64,000 bases of DNA from Alphaproteobacteria bacterium MarineAlpha11_Bin1 (GCA_002937455.1 PTJZ01000006.1:118768-182767), one strand, 5' to 3'. Counted from the stretch's first letter, positions 8,140 to 19,252 are shown. The notes: generated from the sequence alone by a model not told the origin. Made by a program: numbers and translations.

Positions 8140-10338
8140 TTAGTTCACACCGCGAGAGGTTTCCACTTCCCCGAGGGTTTTTAGGACGAACCTGAATAGT
8201 ATTGTATCCGTTGGCCCCACATCTCGGTTACGAGTAAAACTCCGAGAGTAATCCGCGCGAAATTTGAAACAATCGTCCTCGTACATAAAAAGAAGCCCAT
8301 GTTTCAATGCACCACCCCCGGTTGTTAGATCACGCTGCGTACTTGCCCCAAATCTCCAATGATTATTAAATTTTGAATTTAAACTTAGTGTAACTTCTTC
8401 CCGGTCCCGGAAGTCATCCTGAGGCTCCTGAGAATCAATAAAATTCTGTTGATCGATAGATAGATAATTCAACGAGAACCGTAGCAGGGGAACGCCACCC
8501 GATGCAGTAAGTTCATTGCGGCGCGCGGAAAAATCGTCTTTATCAAATCGAAATCTATATAGTGCATCAACATACTTGGCAGGGTTCAGGTGTATTCTTC
8601 CCACCACATCAGAGAAGTGGTCGTCTAAGCCCGAATCCGGATCGAATTCTTCGCTTTTGTTAAGCCTAAAACTTTGTCCAACAAAAAAAGAGCTAAAACC
8701 ACCTTTGAGACCGGAAATACCATTATGGAGCCCATAGTTGACTCTTGGCCCTCCCTCGACCCGGTCAATTCCACCGAGACGGTTAGGGGAGAATAAATTG
8801 GTATCGTCAAACTCGAAGCTGACACTGTCTTCATTTGGGATCCGGTCGGTATTTTTGCCATTGGGAGCCAAAATCACTCCGATAACGGGTTCTATAATTT
8901 GGGTAAACCGCCCTTCTTTTCTTGCCAAAGGCAGTCTCCAGTCCATCCCAGCTTGGGGAAATATGCGGTAGCTGAAGCCAGAAAGGGTCCGACTCGGATT
9001 ATTGGTATCGACAACCTCACTAGCCAAATACGCATCAGTCTGAAGCGTTGAGAACCACCGGAAAATTTCTCCATGACGCGACGTATATGGTAATTCCCAC
9101 CTAGTAACGCCAGAAAGACGCTTGCTATCCGTTCCATCAGTACGGGTCAATGCGAGAAATCCGGCGTCGATCGACCATCGCCCGCCGAACCGGCTAGGAT
9201 CCCCGACATAGTTGTAATCCAGTTTCGGAAATACGATTGGCGTATTACCGGGGTCATCCGTGGCACGAAGCCCCTGGAAGTAATAAGCATTGAGTGCTGC
9301 GTAGTTTCGCTCTCGAAATCCTTCAAGATGTATGCGATTTTCGAGCGTATCGGTCGACTCGATACGATAACGTTGCAAATAGGTGTCATCAGTTGATAAG
9401 AAGATGTTGGCGCCACCGCGCCAAGTACGGTCGAACTCGCTCAAGATTTCGCTGCGGATATGTCCGCGTGCGGTGTCGCTCTCCCCACCGCCCTTGCTGG
9501 AATAGGCTAAGCTGCCATCTACTTTGTATGAGGTCGCGCTTAATCTGTGTCGTAGTTCTCCCGCAGCTGCAACTCCCTCGTCAGCAGTAAATGTGGGAGT
9601 CAAAGTCGCGTCCATGTCGGGAGAAATATCTATGTAGTAGGGGGTGCGGACGAATTGGCCGCGGTCTGTATCTCCGCCATAGGTTGGGATTAAAAAGCCA
9701 GTCCGGCGCTTGACTGTCGGATCTGGGTGCGAGAGATAGGGCGTGTAAAAAAATGGAATACCGTAGAATTCTATGAAGGCGTCTTTGTAAATGACATCGT
9801 GTGACGACTGGTCATGGGTGACCTTTAATGCTTTGACTTGCCATATTGGTGCCCGTGCCGGATTTTCTTCACACAATCGGCAAGGGGAATAGACGGCTTT
9901 TAGAAATTCTGTTTTTTCGCCACCTACCCTGCGACCGCCCAACGCCGCTATTCTAGCATCGTCGGCAAGGCGCACGCGCATGTTCTCTAATATTCCGTTG
10001 CGCAGGTCGCCTGTGAGTTCGACGCGGTCCGCGAATATCACCTCGCCAGTCGGTTCTAATAGGCTGATATTGCCTTTTGCCGTAACAATATCTTCGCGCT
10101 GATTAAATGTGACAACGTCTGCAAGCAAAGTGCGTTTTCCCTGGGAGAATTCCACATTGCCTTTTGCGACGATGATTCCGATTTTTTTCTCATTTCGGAG
10201 TTGGTCGGCCCGAAAAATTACCGGTCTATTCCGATCTATACTAGATCCTTCCTGTTCAGAGGCGACCGACTGCGGATAGGAAACAAGGATAATGGCCGTG
10301 GCGAGGAAGAAACTATAGAAGAATCTCAATTTAACCAT
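8140..10338 (-). CDS. lptD: LPS-assembly protein LptD
   Basis: Outer-membrane beta-barrel that inserts lipopolysaccharide into the outer leaflet. With the ATG at 10338 the protein has 732 residues and a signal peptide (VKLRFFYSFF..., cleaved near VASEQ). An OstA/LptA-like domain occupies about residues 40-160 (FRADQL..., ANGNV-type repeats), followed by a long barrel region rich in alternating aromatic residues. A CxxC pair lies in the YSPCRLCEE segment. The start overlaps the lptG stop by 8 bases. An open extension to 10482 lies inside lptG in another frame and was not used. Confidence 0.93.
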   Translation of the reverse strand: MVKLRFFYSFFLATAIILVSYPQSVASEQEGSSIDRNRPVIFRADQLRNEKKIGIIVAKGNVEFSQGKRTLLADVVTFNQREDIVTAKGNISLLEPTGEVIFADRVELTGDLRNGILENMRVRLADDARIAALGGRRVGGEKTEFLKAVYSPCRLCEENPARAPIWQVKALKVTHDQSSHDVIYKDAFIEFYGIPFFYTPYLSHPDPTVKRRTGFLIPTYGGDTDRGQFVRTPYYIDISPDMDATLTPTFTADEGVAAAGELRHRLSATSYKVDGSLAYSSKGGGESDTARGHIRSEILSEFDRTWRGGANIFLSTDDTYLQRYRIESTDTLENRIHLEGFRERNYAALNAYYFQGLRATDDPGNTPIVFPKLDYNYVGDPSRFGGRWSIDAGFLALTRTDGTDSKRLSGVTRWELPYTSRHGEIFRWFSTLQTDAYLASEVVDTNNPSRTLSGFSYRIFPQAGMDWRLPLARKEGRFTQIIEPVIGVILAPNGKNTDRIPNEDSVSFEFDDTNLFSPNRLGGIDRVEGGPRVNYGLHNGISGLKGGFSSFFVGQSFRLNKSEEFDPDSGLDDHFSDVVGRIHLNPAKYVDALYRFRFDKDDFSARRNELTASGGVPLLRFSLNYLSIDQQNFIDSQEPQDDFRDREEVTLSLNSKFNNHWRFGASTQRDLTTGGGALKHGLLFMYEDDCFKFRADYSRSFTRNRDVGPTDTILFRFVLKTLGEVETSRGVN

Positions 10339-11428
10339 CCTCGAGGTGGAGGAGGACAGCAACACCCAAGAACAACGTAATAATTGCTGGGCTCCAAGCT
10401 GCCAACACAATCGGCAACTTGGACGAAACACCCAGTGCGTACGCCACATCGGAGAGGAAATAAAGGACAAAGCCAACACCAATGCCGGATACTATGATGA
10501 CCGCTGTGCCGCCCCGCCGGCCCGGCCGAAGAGAAAATGTTGCTGCCAGAATCACCACCGCGGCAAGCATCAGAGGTAATGCTAAGTGGGTATGCCAGTG
10601 AAGTAGATGCCGAACCCCCGAAAAACCAGTGTTCTCCATGATGCTTATAAAACCGGGCAGGGCCCAGAATGATATCGTCTCGGGTGGGGCGAAGCTGTCG
10701 TTAATATTTCCCCTTGTGAGATCCGTTGGGAGTCGTCGGATATCCTCCCGTGTGGGTGGCTGATTTGGAGCTGTGACCACCGCTTGTTTCAAGCGCCAAA
10801 ACCCCTCCTCTAATGTCGCGATCGGAGCGTCGATACGTCCAACGAATTGGTTATCTTCCTTCATGCGAAAGACGATAACTTTATCAATTCTCATTTCGCG
10901 AGGAACAATGCTCCGAGCGTGCAAAATATAGTGCCCGTTTTGCGTCGGCTGGCGGAACCATAAACCCTGGTTAGCAAGTGCCGCGAGGCTGGATTTACCC
11001 CGTATGTATTTTGCTTCTAATACCTCGTATTTCAGCAACATTGCTGATGAAAACGGATTGAATACGGCGATCTTGAATAGTCCTATGAGGATAGCGAGAG
11101 TGATGGGAGGGGTAAGAAACTGCCATATTGAAACCCCTGCAGCGCGTGCGACTACGAACTCATGGTACCGGTTCAATCGCCAAAAAGCGAACATCGCACC
11201 TAGTAGGGCCGAGAAGGGTATCGCTTTTTCGGTCATGGTCGGGACTTTCAACAATGCCATCGAGATCACAGCATGGAAGGAAATGTCGTCTTGCCGGACT
11301 GAAACGCGTCGGAATAGTTCGAGCGTATCGAAAATGGTGATAATGAGCACCAGTCCTAGAGAGAACGCCAGGAAAGATGATATAAACTGGCGTCCTATAT
11401 ATAAAGATAAGGTGCGCGAGAGCTTCAA
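10331..11428 (-). CDS. lptG: LPS export ABC transporter permease LptG
   Basis: Inner-membrane permease of the LptB2FG exporter that extracts lipopolysaccharide toward LptC and LptA. The 365 residues show the family plan: two N-terminal transmembrane helices (YIGRQFISSFLAFSLG), a periplasmic jelly-roll domain, then four C-terminal helices. The start is TTG at 11428 with AAAAGGGA eight bases upstream; it overlaps the lptF stop (TTGA). The N-terminus MKLSRTLSLYIGRQF matches the usual LptG start, which supports the TTG. Confidence 0.93.
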   Translation of the reverse strand: MKLSRTLSLYIGRQFISSFLAFSLGLVLIITIFDTLELFRRVSVRQDDISFHAVISMALLKVPTMTEKAIPFSALLGAMFAFWRLNRYHEFVVARAAGVSIWQFLTPPITLAILIGLFKIAVFNPFSSAMLLKYEVLEAKYIRGKSSLAALANQGLWFRQPTQNGHYILHARSIVPREMRIDKVIVFRMKEDNQFVGRIDAPIATLEEGFWRLKQAVVTAPNQPPTREDIRRLPTDLTRGNINDSFAPPETISFWALPGFISIMENTGFSGVRHLLHWHTHLALPLMLAAVVILAATFSLRPGRRGGTAVIIVSGIGVGFVLYFLSDVAYALGVSSKLPIVLAAWSPAIITLFLGVAVLLHLEDG

Positions 11429-12552
11429 TTTGTTGGTCCCTTTTTCGGCCCAGGGATTTGGTCACGTCGCTTTGGTCTGGGTCCGGCGAGCAGGAAGAAG
11501 AATACTATCGCGGTGACAATGGGAATCGCGAGTAAGGCAGCGGCCATTTCAGGCACTTTCTCACCGAGGCTTTTTGCACCCATGGTGCTAACTTGGACGA
11601 GTAAAACGGCGATGATAGCGATAGATATTCGTAGAAATTGCCCGCGGCGGTTAAAATCTCCACCCAGCAGCATCGCCAGACCTATCGCGATGTAGGTGAG
11701 GTAAAGTAACGGTGAGGCTAGCCGGAAATAACCCTCCATCCGAAGTCGCGCGTAGTTAAATACTTCGCTAGGTTTTTTCTCGAATTGGAATAGTTCATGA
11801 AGAAATCGTTCTCGTGGCTCGCGCCAGAATTTGGTGATTTCTTCCTGAATGTTTTTCAGATCGAATGTGTAGCGATCAAAATATAGAAGGGATAGACGAC
11901 CGTCATCCGCCTGAACCTCTTGACGGTTACCGTTGATCAAAAGTACCCGTGGCCCCCCATCACTGTTAACAATCGCCCCTCTCGCCGCCATCATCGTCAC
12001 GGGCGCCTCGGGTTTCCGCTCGTCGTGAACTATAATTCCGTATAGTTCGCCCTCTTCGCTACGTTCGCGCACGTAAACAGTAATACCCTTTGACACGGGG
12101 TTAAAGATGCCTTCTTGCAAGAATAAGGTCGATAATTCAGAGCGGAATTCGCGCTGCATGTCCTTGAAATCGCGATAGGTCGCTGGCATCAGATAAAGAG
12201 TGTTGAGATAGCCTAGAGCCATTGTAAGGACGGCAAGGACTAATGCAGGGCGGCCGATCTTGTGGGGTGGTAGGCCGCTCGCACGTAAAACCACTACCTC
12301 GCTATCATTGACCATTCTATTATAGGTGAACATTACAGCTGAGAATGCGGCTATTGGGCCGATCACTGAGAGAAATGTTGGCAATAGTAACATCGTAAAG
12401 GTAACGAAGGCAGTCGCCGATAGGCCGCGGTTTACGATCATTTCTACAAAGCGTAACGACTGAGTAAGCCAAACAATGCAAGTGAGGCTCGCAGCCACGA
12501 TGGTTGTCCACCAGATCAGTTGTCTGAAAATATAGCGGTGAAGCTGGCCCAT
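11425..12552 (-). CDS. lptF: LPS export ABC transporter permease LptF
   Basis: Partner permease of LptG in the lipopolysaccharide exporter. I used the ATG at 12552 (375 residues), giving MGQLHRYIFRQL, the usual LptF beginning; ATGs at 12576 and 12594 are in frame but the added residues look non-conserved. It has six predicted membrane segments around a periplasmic domain, and the VVVLRASGLPPHKIG coupling-helix segment that contacts LptB. It is the first gene of the lptF-lptG-lptD-surA-pdxA-rsmA run; a promoter is expected in 12553-12650 but none is obvious. Confidence 0.92.
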   Translation of the reverse strand: MGQLHRYIFRQLIWWTTIVAASLTCIVWLTQSLRFVEMIVNRGLSATAFVTFTMLLLPTFLSVIGPIAAFSAVMFTYNRMVNDSEVVVLRASGLPPHKIGRPALVLAVLTMALGYLNTLYLMPATYRDFKDMQREFRSELSTLFLQEGIFNPVSKGITVYVRERSEEGELYGIIVHDERKPEAPVTMMAARGAIVNSDGGPRVLLINGNRQEVQADDGRLSLLYFDRYTFDLKNIQEEITKFWREPRERFLHELFQFEKKPSEVFNYARLRMEGYFRLASPLLYLTYIAIGLAMLLGGDFNRRGQFLRISIAIIAVLLVQVSTMGAKSLGEKVPEMAAALLAIPIVTAIVFFFLLAGPRPKRRDQIPGPKKGPTN

Positions 12553-12649
12553 TACCGCACTATATGTTTTTGACATTCTTCTGTCACAACCCATTTTGTC
12601 TTACAAAACAATCGGTAGCCCGGTGCCCGAGGAACTTTTGAGCATAGAA

Positions 12650-14512
12650 TTAATTCGGTACTTTATTGGGGTTGTCGTATCCGGGGAACGGCCAAGCGTT
12701 CAAAACATTAGCTTGGCGGTCTTTCATTTCTAGAAGATAGGAATGTCGTGGTTTTAATTTAACGTTTAACGCCTGCTGAATTTCAGTGGTTGGAACGTGA
12801 ACCCAAATATATTGCGGTTTCTTTTCGTCAGTAAATCGTCGTAGATTCTCGACGGAGGGTCCGTAACCACTGACGAAAAACCCCTTATAATCGACGTGCG
12901 GACTGGTCACGTAGCGGACGATAACTTCGAACTCTCCATTACCGGTCACGTCCAAAACGACGAATGGGGCACCCTCAGGTACAATGTGGACGATCTGCTT
13001 AGAGACCTCCCTGACGAATACGCTGGGAGGGTGTAAGTCGAAGCGGATTTTGTAGGCGAGCCCGGCGGGTGCAAACAAAATCAGCGCGATCACCAACCAA
13101 GATAAATTTACATTAATTCGAGAGACGACAAATTTTTGCCAGAGAAGGGTTGTGCCGACCAAGCCGAATATGACGCACGCACCACCAAGGTGCATGTTGA
13201 AACGCCAGAAGGATGGTGCGACCAAGCCATTTCCACCGAACGCCGTTACGTATACGAAGAGTAAAAAGCAAATATGGCCCGCAAATAATGTTGCAACAAT
13301 CAGGCTTAGCCGGTCAAATGGGGTGCGCAGTTTCCAAAGCGCCTTTAGGGCGAAAAGGCAAGCGACCATCATTATACCAAAATATCCACCTTTCTTTGAT
13401 GCGACGGACAACATTCGACCTGTGATAACGTCGATTTTATCTATCATCCAGGCGTGAGGCGGAAGAAAGTTGAACTCACCTTCAATATGACTTATCTCGA
13501 TGTGAAGCCGCCACGCGCTGTATACTATGATGGCAGGTAGGACGATGGCCGGCAAAAGCCGGAGATAGGAACGCAGCGAAATGTGGGGATCCCTCAGAGA
13601 GACCAATAGCCCCCCGATCACGATCAAGAAAAAGAGGACAATATTTGGTTGCTTCGTGCCGACAATCGCCATCCCGACTAGACCAAAACTCCACGAAAGG
13701 TCGGTTGTTGAATATCGTGTTTCAACGCCTGAGAGGGAGTTTAGTATCATCCACATTAGAAAAGTTAATATGCCCACCAACACCATTGTTGGTGTATCCG
13801 CATAGGCGGTGAAGACGATCTTCGGTACAAAAGTTGGATTAAATAGCGTCAGAGCCAACGCGCCGATGGCGCAGTATGTCCATCCTATTTTCCTATCTGA
13901 TTGCCCGCCATTGATAGAATCACTAACTATGCGTCCTAGCGTAACGGCGAAAAATGCCATTAGGATTATGGAAAATAACGCGGAGACATTCTCCGCAAGC
14001 TCACCTGTAAAACTGCTTGCAAGGTACACGATGAAGGCGAGTGCATGGGGGTATCCTGGCAGATTCGAAGTCGGATCCGGATTTCCCGCCCCGGGTAGTG
14101 TATGATGAGAAACTAAATATCGGGCGTTTGGCATCCAATGGGTGAACTCGTCCCATTGTGAGATCATCATTGCAGACACCAACCACAACAATGGAAGCGT
14201 GAGCACGAGCGACCGGAAAATATCAGTCGACCCATTAAGCCCATTTCGGCGGAGTGCGACGCCGCAAGATAAAATGGCGACAAGCATTAATCCGGCCGCA
14301 ACAATACGGAGGTCGATCTGCAAAAAACCGCCGGCTATGATGAATAAAAGAATAGTAGCTGACCAACCGGCGACAAGATTAATCTCCGGCATTTCCTTTT
14401 GTCGACGGACTAGTTTTCCGACGAAAAAAAGCCCGGCGCAAACCAATAAGACGGCCCCTAGGCCCGCGATTTGTGTCGGTTCGGGTGAAAAATAGACTAT
14501 AAGTTGTTCCAT
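12650..14512 (-). CDS. Large polytopic membrane protein, GT-C glycosyltransferase-like
   Basis: A 620-residue protein with about a dozen hydrophobic segments, starting at an ATG at 14512. After the third or fourth helix comes a luminal-type loop with SQWDEFTHWMPNARYL. An acidic DE-type motif in the first large loop followed by aromatics is typical of GT-C fold glycosyltransferases that use polyprenyl-linked sugars. The C-terminal about 100 residues form a soluble domain. The gene stands alone upstream of the lpt operon, so envelope polysaccharide or LPS modification is a reasonable inference, but donor and acceptor are unknown. I do not recognise a named family member. Confidence 0.75.
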   Translation of the reverse strand: MEQLIVYFSPEPTQIAGLGAVLLVCAGLFFVGKLVRRQKEMPEINLVAGWSATILLFIIAGGFLQIDLRIVAAGLMLVAILSCGVALRRNGLNGSTDIFRSLVLTLPLLWLVSAMMISQWDEFTHWMPNARYLVSHHTLPGAGNPDPTSNLPGYPHALAFIVYLASSFTGELAENVSALFSIILMAFFAVTLGRIVSDSINGGQSDRKIGWTYCAIGALALTLFNPTFVPKIVFTAYADTPTMVLVGILTFLMWMILNSLSGVETRYSTTDLSWSFGLVGMAIVGTKQPNIVLFFLIVIGGLLVSLRDPHISLRSYLRLLPAIVLPAIIVYSAWRLHIEISHIEGEFNFLPPHAWMIDKIDVITGRMLSVASKKGGYFGIMMVACLFALKALWKLRTPFDRLSLIVATLFAGHICFLLFVYVTAFGGNGLVAPSFWRFNMHLGGACVIFGLVGTTLLWQKFVVSRINVNLSWLVIALILFAPAGLAYKIRFDLHPPSVFVREVSKQIVHIVPEGAPFVVLDVTGNGEFEVIVRYVTSPHVDYKGFFVSGYGPSVENLRRFTDEKKPQYIWVHVPTTEIQQALNVKLKPRHSYLLEMKDRQANVLNAWPFPGYDNPNKVPN

Positions 14513-14692
14513 TGAAGAAACTCCGGGCCGAGTAGATTGTGTATCGTAACAAGGACTGGCCGGTTGACCAATCTATTGACTAGCAGACATTTTTGCCGAA
14601 TTAGATTTTAAAGTTTGGTGCTATGCTTGTAACATTTGGTTCCGCAAAACCTGGTTGACCCCAGTCAGCCCACAACCCATTGGAGTTTTAGA

Positions 14693-16192
14693 ATGAAAAT
14701 CAGCTTTTCGTCTCCTTCGTTGCCCCGGACCGGTCCCCTAGTCGTGGGGGCTTTGTCCGGAGGTGAACTGCTCTATACGGCAGGAAGGGTCGACAAGGCG
14801 ACCAACGGTGCCTTGACCCGCGCGATTAATGCCAGTCGTTTCAAAGGAGAGGCAGGGCAATCTTTGACAGTTATGGCACCCTCGGGAATCAGTGCTACCC
14901 GAATTGTCTTGATTGGGATCGGTGAAGCGGAACAGGTAAATGAACTGGTTGCGCAAGGATTTGGTGGCAGGGCTTGGAAGGCGGTTGCAGGTACAGGTGC
15001 AAAGTCTGCCACGATAGCAATCGATCCTATCAAGGGGGCTAAGCTCAAGACCTGGGAGTTTTCAGCCAACACTGCGTACGGTGCGCGGTTAAGATCATAT
15101 AGATTCGATAAATACCTTACGCGGGAAAAGACGGAGGGTAAACCGAGCGTCACAACTTTAACGGTTGCATCGCGGGAATCTTCGGAGGCGAAGAAAGCGT
15201 ATCGTCCTATGGCGAAAGTAGCGGACGGAGTCTTTATGACCCGCGATTTAGTGTCTGAACCGGCTAACGTGATATATCCTATTTCTCTTGCGGAGCAGGC
15301 GCGTTCGTTGTCCAAGCTTGGTGTAAAGGTCTCTATTCTCGACGAGAAACAAATGGCTAAACTCAATATGGGTGCGTTACTAGGCGTTGCACAAGGATCC
15401 GCCAATAAACCGCGCCTGGCGGTTATGCATTGGAATGGAGCGCCGCAGGCCAAAAACAAGCGGCCCATTGCCTTTGTAGGTAAGGGTGTAACCTTTGATA
15501 CAGGAGGAATTTCTATCAAGCCTGCTGGCGGCATGGAGGATATGAAATGGGATATGGGGGGGGCTGGGGTGGTGATTGGCCTCATGAAGGCCTTGGCCGG
15601 ACGCAAAGCTAAAACTAATGCAGTGGGCGTAGTAGGACTGGTGGAAAATATGCCTTCATCGACTGCGCAACGTCCTGGTGATATCGTCAAAACCATGTCG
15701 GGCCAGACCGTCGAGGTAATCAATACCGATGCCGAGGGCAGGCTTGTTCTGGCCGATGCGATGTGGTTTTGCCAGAAACGTTACAAACCACATACTCTGA
15801 TAGACCTTGCGACTCTAACGGGCGCAATTATCGTCTCCCTCGGTAACGAGAACGCCGGTATGTTCGCAAACGATGAAAAGATTTGTGACATGCTGACCGT
15901 TGCAGGGAAGGCCGTCGGCGAAACTGTATGGCGGATGCCGCTAGGAGACGGCTACGATAGGCTGATTAATTCCGACATAGCTGATATGAAAAATATTGGT
16001 GGTCGGTGGGCTGGTTCTATCACCGCAGCTCAGTTCCTTAAGCGCTTCATCAAGGAAGACGTAAAGTGGGCGCATCTCGACATTGCAGGCGTTACTTGGT
16101 CTAACAAGGATACCCCAACCGTGCCCAAGGGTGGAACTGCATTCGGTGTTCGACTTCTAGACCAGCTCGTAGCGAAAAACTATGAAGGCTGA
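14693..16192 (+). CDS. pepA: Leucyl aminopeptidase (M17)
   Basis: Cytosolic dinuclear-zinc aminopeptidase of the M17 family that trims N-terminal residues from peptides. The 499 residues include the metal and catalytic segments GKGVTFDTGGISIKP (catalytic Lys and Asp ligand), MKWDMGGAG, and NTDAEGRL (Asp and Glu ligands plus catalytic Arg). The ATG at 14693 follows GGAG by about 7 bases, which decides it over an earlier GTG-type start at 14636. pepA next to the lpt genes and followed by holC is a common proteobacterial order. Confidence 0.95.
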   Translation: MKISFSSPSLPRTGPLVVGALSGGELLYTAGRVDKATNGALTRAINASRFKGEAGQSLTVMAPSGISATRIVLIGIGEAEQVNELVAQGFGGRAWKAVAGTGAKSATIAIDPIKGAKLKTWEFSANTAYGARLRSYRFDKYLTREKTEGKPSVTTLTVASRESSEAKKAYRPMAKVADGVFMTRDLVSEPANVIYPISLAEQARSLSKLGVKVSILDEKQMAKLNMGALLGVAQGSANKPRLAVMHWNGAPQAKNKRPIAFVGKGVTFDTGGISIKPAGGMEDMKWDMGGAGVVIGLMKALAGRKAKTNAVGVVGLVENMPSSTAQRPGDIVKTMSGQTVEVINTDAEGRLVLADAMWFCQKRYKPHTLIDLATLTGAIIVSLGNENAGMFANDEKICDMLTVAGKAVGETVWRMPLGDGYDRLINSDIADMKNIGGRWAGSITAAQFLKRFIKEDVKWAHLDIAGVTWSNKDTPTVPKGGTAFGVRLLDQLVAKNYEG

Positions 16193-16201
16193 AATTGCGC
16201 C

Positions 16202-16651
16202 GTGACACAGATAAGTTTTTATCATTTGCTATATACGCCATTCGAACGGGCATTCCCCAAGCTGATTGAAAAGATCCTTGAGGGTGGAGAGAATGCGGTG
16301 ATAAAAACAGGCTCGATAGAGCGGGCCGAGGTGCTGAGTGGCGTGCTCTGGACATATGATCAAAGCTCGTTTCTGCCCCATGGCACCGCGCGTGACGGCA
16401 ACGCGGATAAGCAGCCGATTTGGATCACGCCTGACGATGAAAATCCCAATGGTTCAAGTATATTGGTGCTGACCGACGGCGCGGCTGTAGACGATCTAGG
16501 GGCATGGGATAGGTGTTTAGAGATGTTCGATGGAAGAGATGAGGCTGCGCTGGTCGAAGCGAGACGGCATTGGAGCCTATATAAGGCTGCCGAACATGAT
16601 CTAATCTATTGGCAGCAGAAGGTCGGCGGTGGTTGGGAGCAGCAGATTTGA
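16202..16651 (+). CDS. holC: DNA polymerase III subunit chi
   Basis: Chi subunit of the clamp loader, which links the polymerase III holoenzyme to SSB. The 149-residue protein has the family start (ISFYHLL), the central segment with LWTYDQSSFLPHGT, the QPIWIT and ILVLTDG strands, and an aromatic C-terminal helix. Start is GTG at 16202, 9 bases after pepA. The pepA-holC pair is strongly conserved in proteobacteria, which supports the assignment of this poorly conserved family. Confidence 0.9.
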   Translation: MTQISFYHLLYTPFERAFPKLIEKILEGGENAVIKTGSIERAEVLSGVLWTYDQSSFLPHGTARDGNADKQPIWITPDDENPNGSSILVLTDGAAVDDLGAWDRCLEMFDGRDEAALVEARRHWSLYKAAEHDLIYWQQKVGGGWEQQI

Positions 16652-16778
16652 GCTATTAGATCGAGGGAATCGGTAACACTGGTGTTGTCGTCTTTCACGT
16701 GCAAAATGAATCTGTTGATCAGGTATCATGAACCGTCTATAAGGCCGGCCGGATAAACGAATAGGAGCCTTTGTCCCA

Positions 16779-17201
16779 ATGGCTGTTGAACGAACGCTTT
16801 CCATCATTAAGCCTGACGCAACGCGGCGGAATATTACTGGAGCAATCGTTGCGCGTTTCGAAGAGGCGGGCCTTCGGGTAGTTGCTCAGCGCCGAACACA
16901 CCTGAGTCCCGAGCAGGCGCAGCAATTCTATTCGGTCCATAGGGAGAGAGCGTTTTTCGATGACCTTTGCAACTTCATGACTTCGGGCCCAGTTGTCGTG
17001 CAGGTCTTAGAGGGCGAGGACGCAATTTCCAAAAACCGCGAGGTCATGGGTGCAACCAATCCAGCGAACGCCGATGAAGGAACCATACGCCGGGATTTCG
17101 GCGAATCTGTCGAAGCCAATTCGGTGCACGGATCGGATGCTAGGGAGACTGCGGCTGAGGAAATTGCATTTTTCTTCGCCGGGACTGATATCGTGGGCTG
17201 A
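16779..17201 (+). CDS. ndk: Nucleoside diphosphate kinase
   Basis: Transfers phosphate from ATP to nucleoside diphosphates through a phosphohistidine. The 140 residues match the family length closely. Visible motifs are [11 protein letters not shown] at the N-terminus, the FFDDL segment, [12 protein letters not shown] and NSVHGSD with the active His117. The ATG at 16779 gives the canonical MAVERTLS start. It stands alone, with about 127 bases upstream that may hold its promoter. Confidence 0.97.
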   Translation: MAVERTLSIIKPDATRRNITGAIVARFEEAGLRVVAQRRTHLSPEQAQQFYSVHRERAFFDDLCNFMTSGPVVVQVLEGEDAISKNREVMGATNPANADEGTIRRDFGESVEANSVHGSDARETAAEEIAFFFAGTDIVG

Positions 17202-17279
17202 CCAAATCTACTTTTTGTGCGTTTGAATTAAGAAAGCCGAATAAATCCTAGTTTTTTGAAACGATTCATTTCACCTGCA

Positions 17280-17408
17280 TCAGATAAGTGTCAATGCCAT
17301 TAGTCCAACAATGACGATAACGCTAACAGTGCCGATAAAAATAAACTTGGCGAATCCCTCCCAACCTCTCTGATGCCGTTGGAATTCTCTCTCCATGTCG
17401 AGGGCCAT
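17280..17408 (-). CDS. Small aa3-type cytochrome c oxidase subunit IV
   Basis: A 42-residue membrane protein read from the sequence: N-terminus MALDMEREFQRHQRGWEGF, then K and one hydrophobic helix (about residues 22-41) ending at TGA. The pattern of His-Gln-x-x-Trp-x-x-Phe-x-Lys before a single helix is that of the alphaproteobacterial aa3 oxidase subunit IV family (COX4_pro_2), which crosses the inner membrane next to subunits I-III. AAGGAG lies 8 bases before the ATG, so translation is well supported. It is not near other cox genes here. Function is by family; contact with an oxidase in this organism is inference. Confidence 0.8.
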   Translation of the reverse strand: MALDMEREFQRHQRGWEGFAKFIFIGTVSVIVIVGLMALTLI

Positions 17409-17508
17409 TTTGCTGGGCTCCTTTATATTCCACCTCAGTCATAGGAAACTATCTAAACTATAATGCGGAAAGCATCTTGGGTGAAGAAGCGAACCTGATT
17501 TGTCGAAA

Positions 17509-18149
17509 TTAGTTATCCCTTGGATTCAACAGCATAGTGTCTGGTGCTCTCACGCACTCCGTTTCTACAAGGTTGTCAATGACATGGGTTTTTTCCCCTG
17601 CAACTATTTTCAGTGCCAAAGGATAACACCGGTGTTCTGCTGTAAGCACCCGATCTGCGAGAGCGTCCGCGTCATCTCCGGGATGCACAGGAACTGCTGC
17701 CTGCACGATGATCGGGCCAGTGTCCATTTCAGCTCGGACAAAATGTACCGTACATCCAGTGAAGCGCACACCGTCCTTCAATGCCCGTTCGTGGGTGTGT
17801 AATCCTTTATAGGAGGGTAGTAACGACGGGTGGATATTGATCATCCGATTATGCCACCGGTCGACGAACCTCTTGGTCAAAAGACGCATAAAGCCCGCCA
17901 GACAAACCAATTCGACCTCTGCATTTTCTAGTTCTTTTTGAAGTACTTCTTCGAATGGCTCGCGACCGTTGAAATTTCGATGATTAATGGTGACTGTGGG
18001 TAGGCCAGCTTGTGCTGCACGTTCCAATCCGCCCGCTCCTGGAACGTTAGAAATCACGCAAACTATCTCTGCTGGAAAATTCTTATCCGCAGTGGCGTCG
18101 ATTAGCGACTGTAAGTTTGATCCGCGGCCAGATAATAGAACTGCGGTTT

Positions 18150-18162
<13 letters not shown>
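17509..18162 (-). CDS. purN: Phosphoribosylglycinamide formyltransferase PurN
   Basis: 10-formyl-THF-dependent GAR transformylase, step 3 of de novo purine synthesis. The 217 residues contain [14 protein letters not shown] (phosphate loop), the [12 protein letters not shown] signature with the catalytic Asn and His, and the EMDTGPI segment with the catalytic Asp. Its ATG lies 13 bases inside the 3' end of purM, so the two are translated as a coupled pair. No terminator is obvious between its stop and the small cox gene. Confidence 0.96.
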
Positions 18163-19181
<1,019 letters not shown>

Positions 19182-19252
19182 GCCTGAATCTTTATATCTA
19201 TGTCCGTAAATAACTGCGACGCCTCACCTGATAGTGCTAGGATAGTTAAATT

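Noticed and set aside
10339..10482. 48-codon N-terminal extension of LptD
   Set aside because: It lies inside lptG in another frame, and the normal signal peptide begins at the ATG at 10338.
14773..15723. Long minus-strand frame of 316 codons inside pepA
   Set aside because: It is antisense to a well-conserved gene, has low-complexity composition and no recognisable family.
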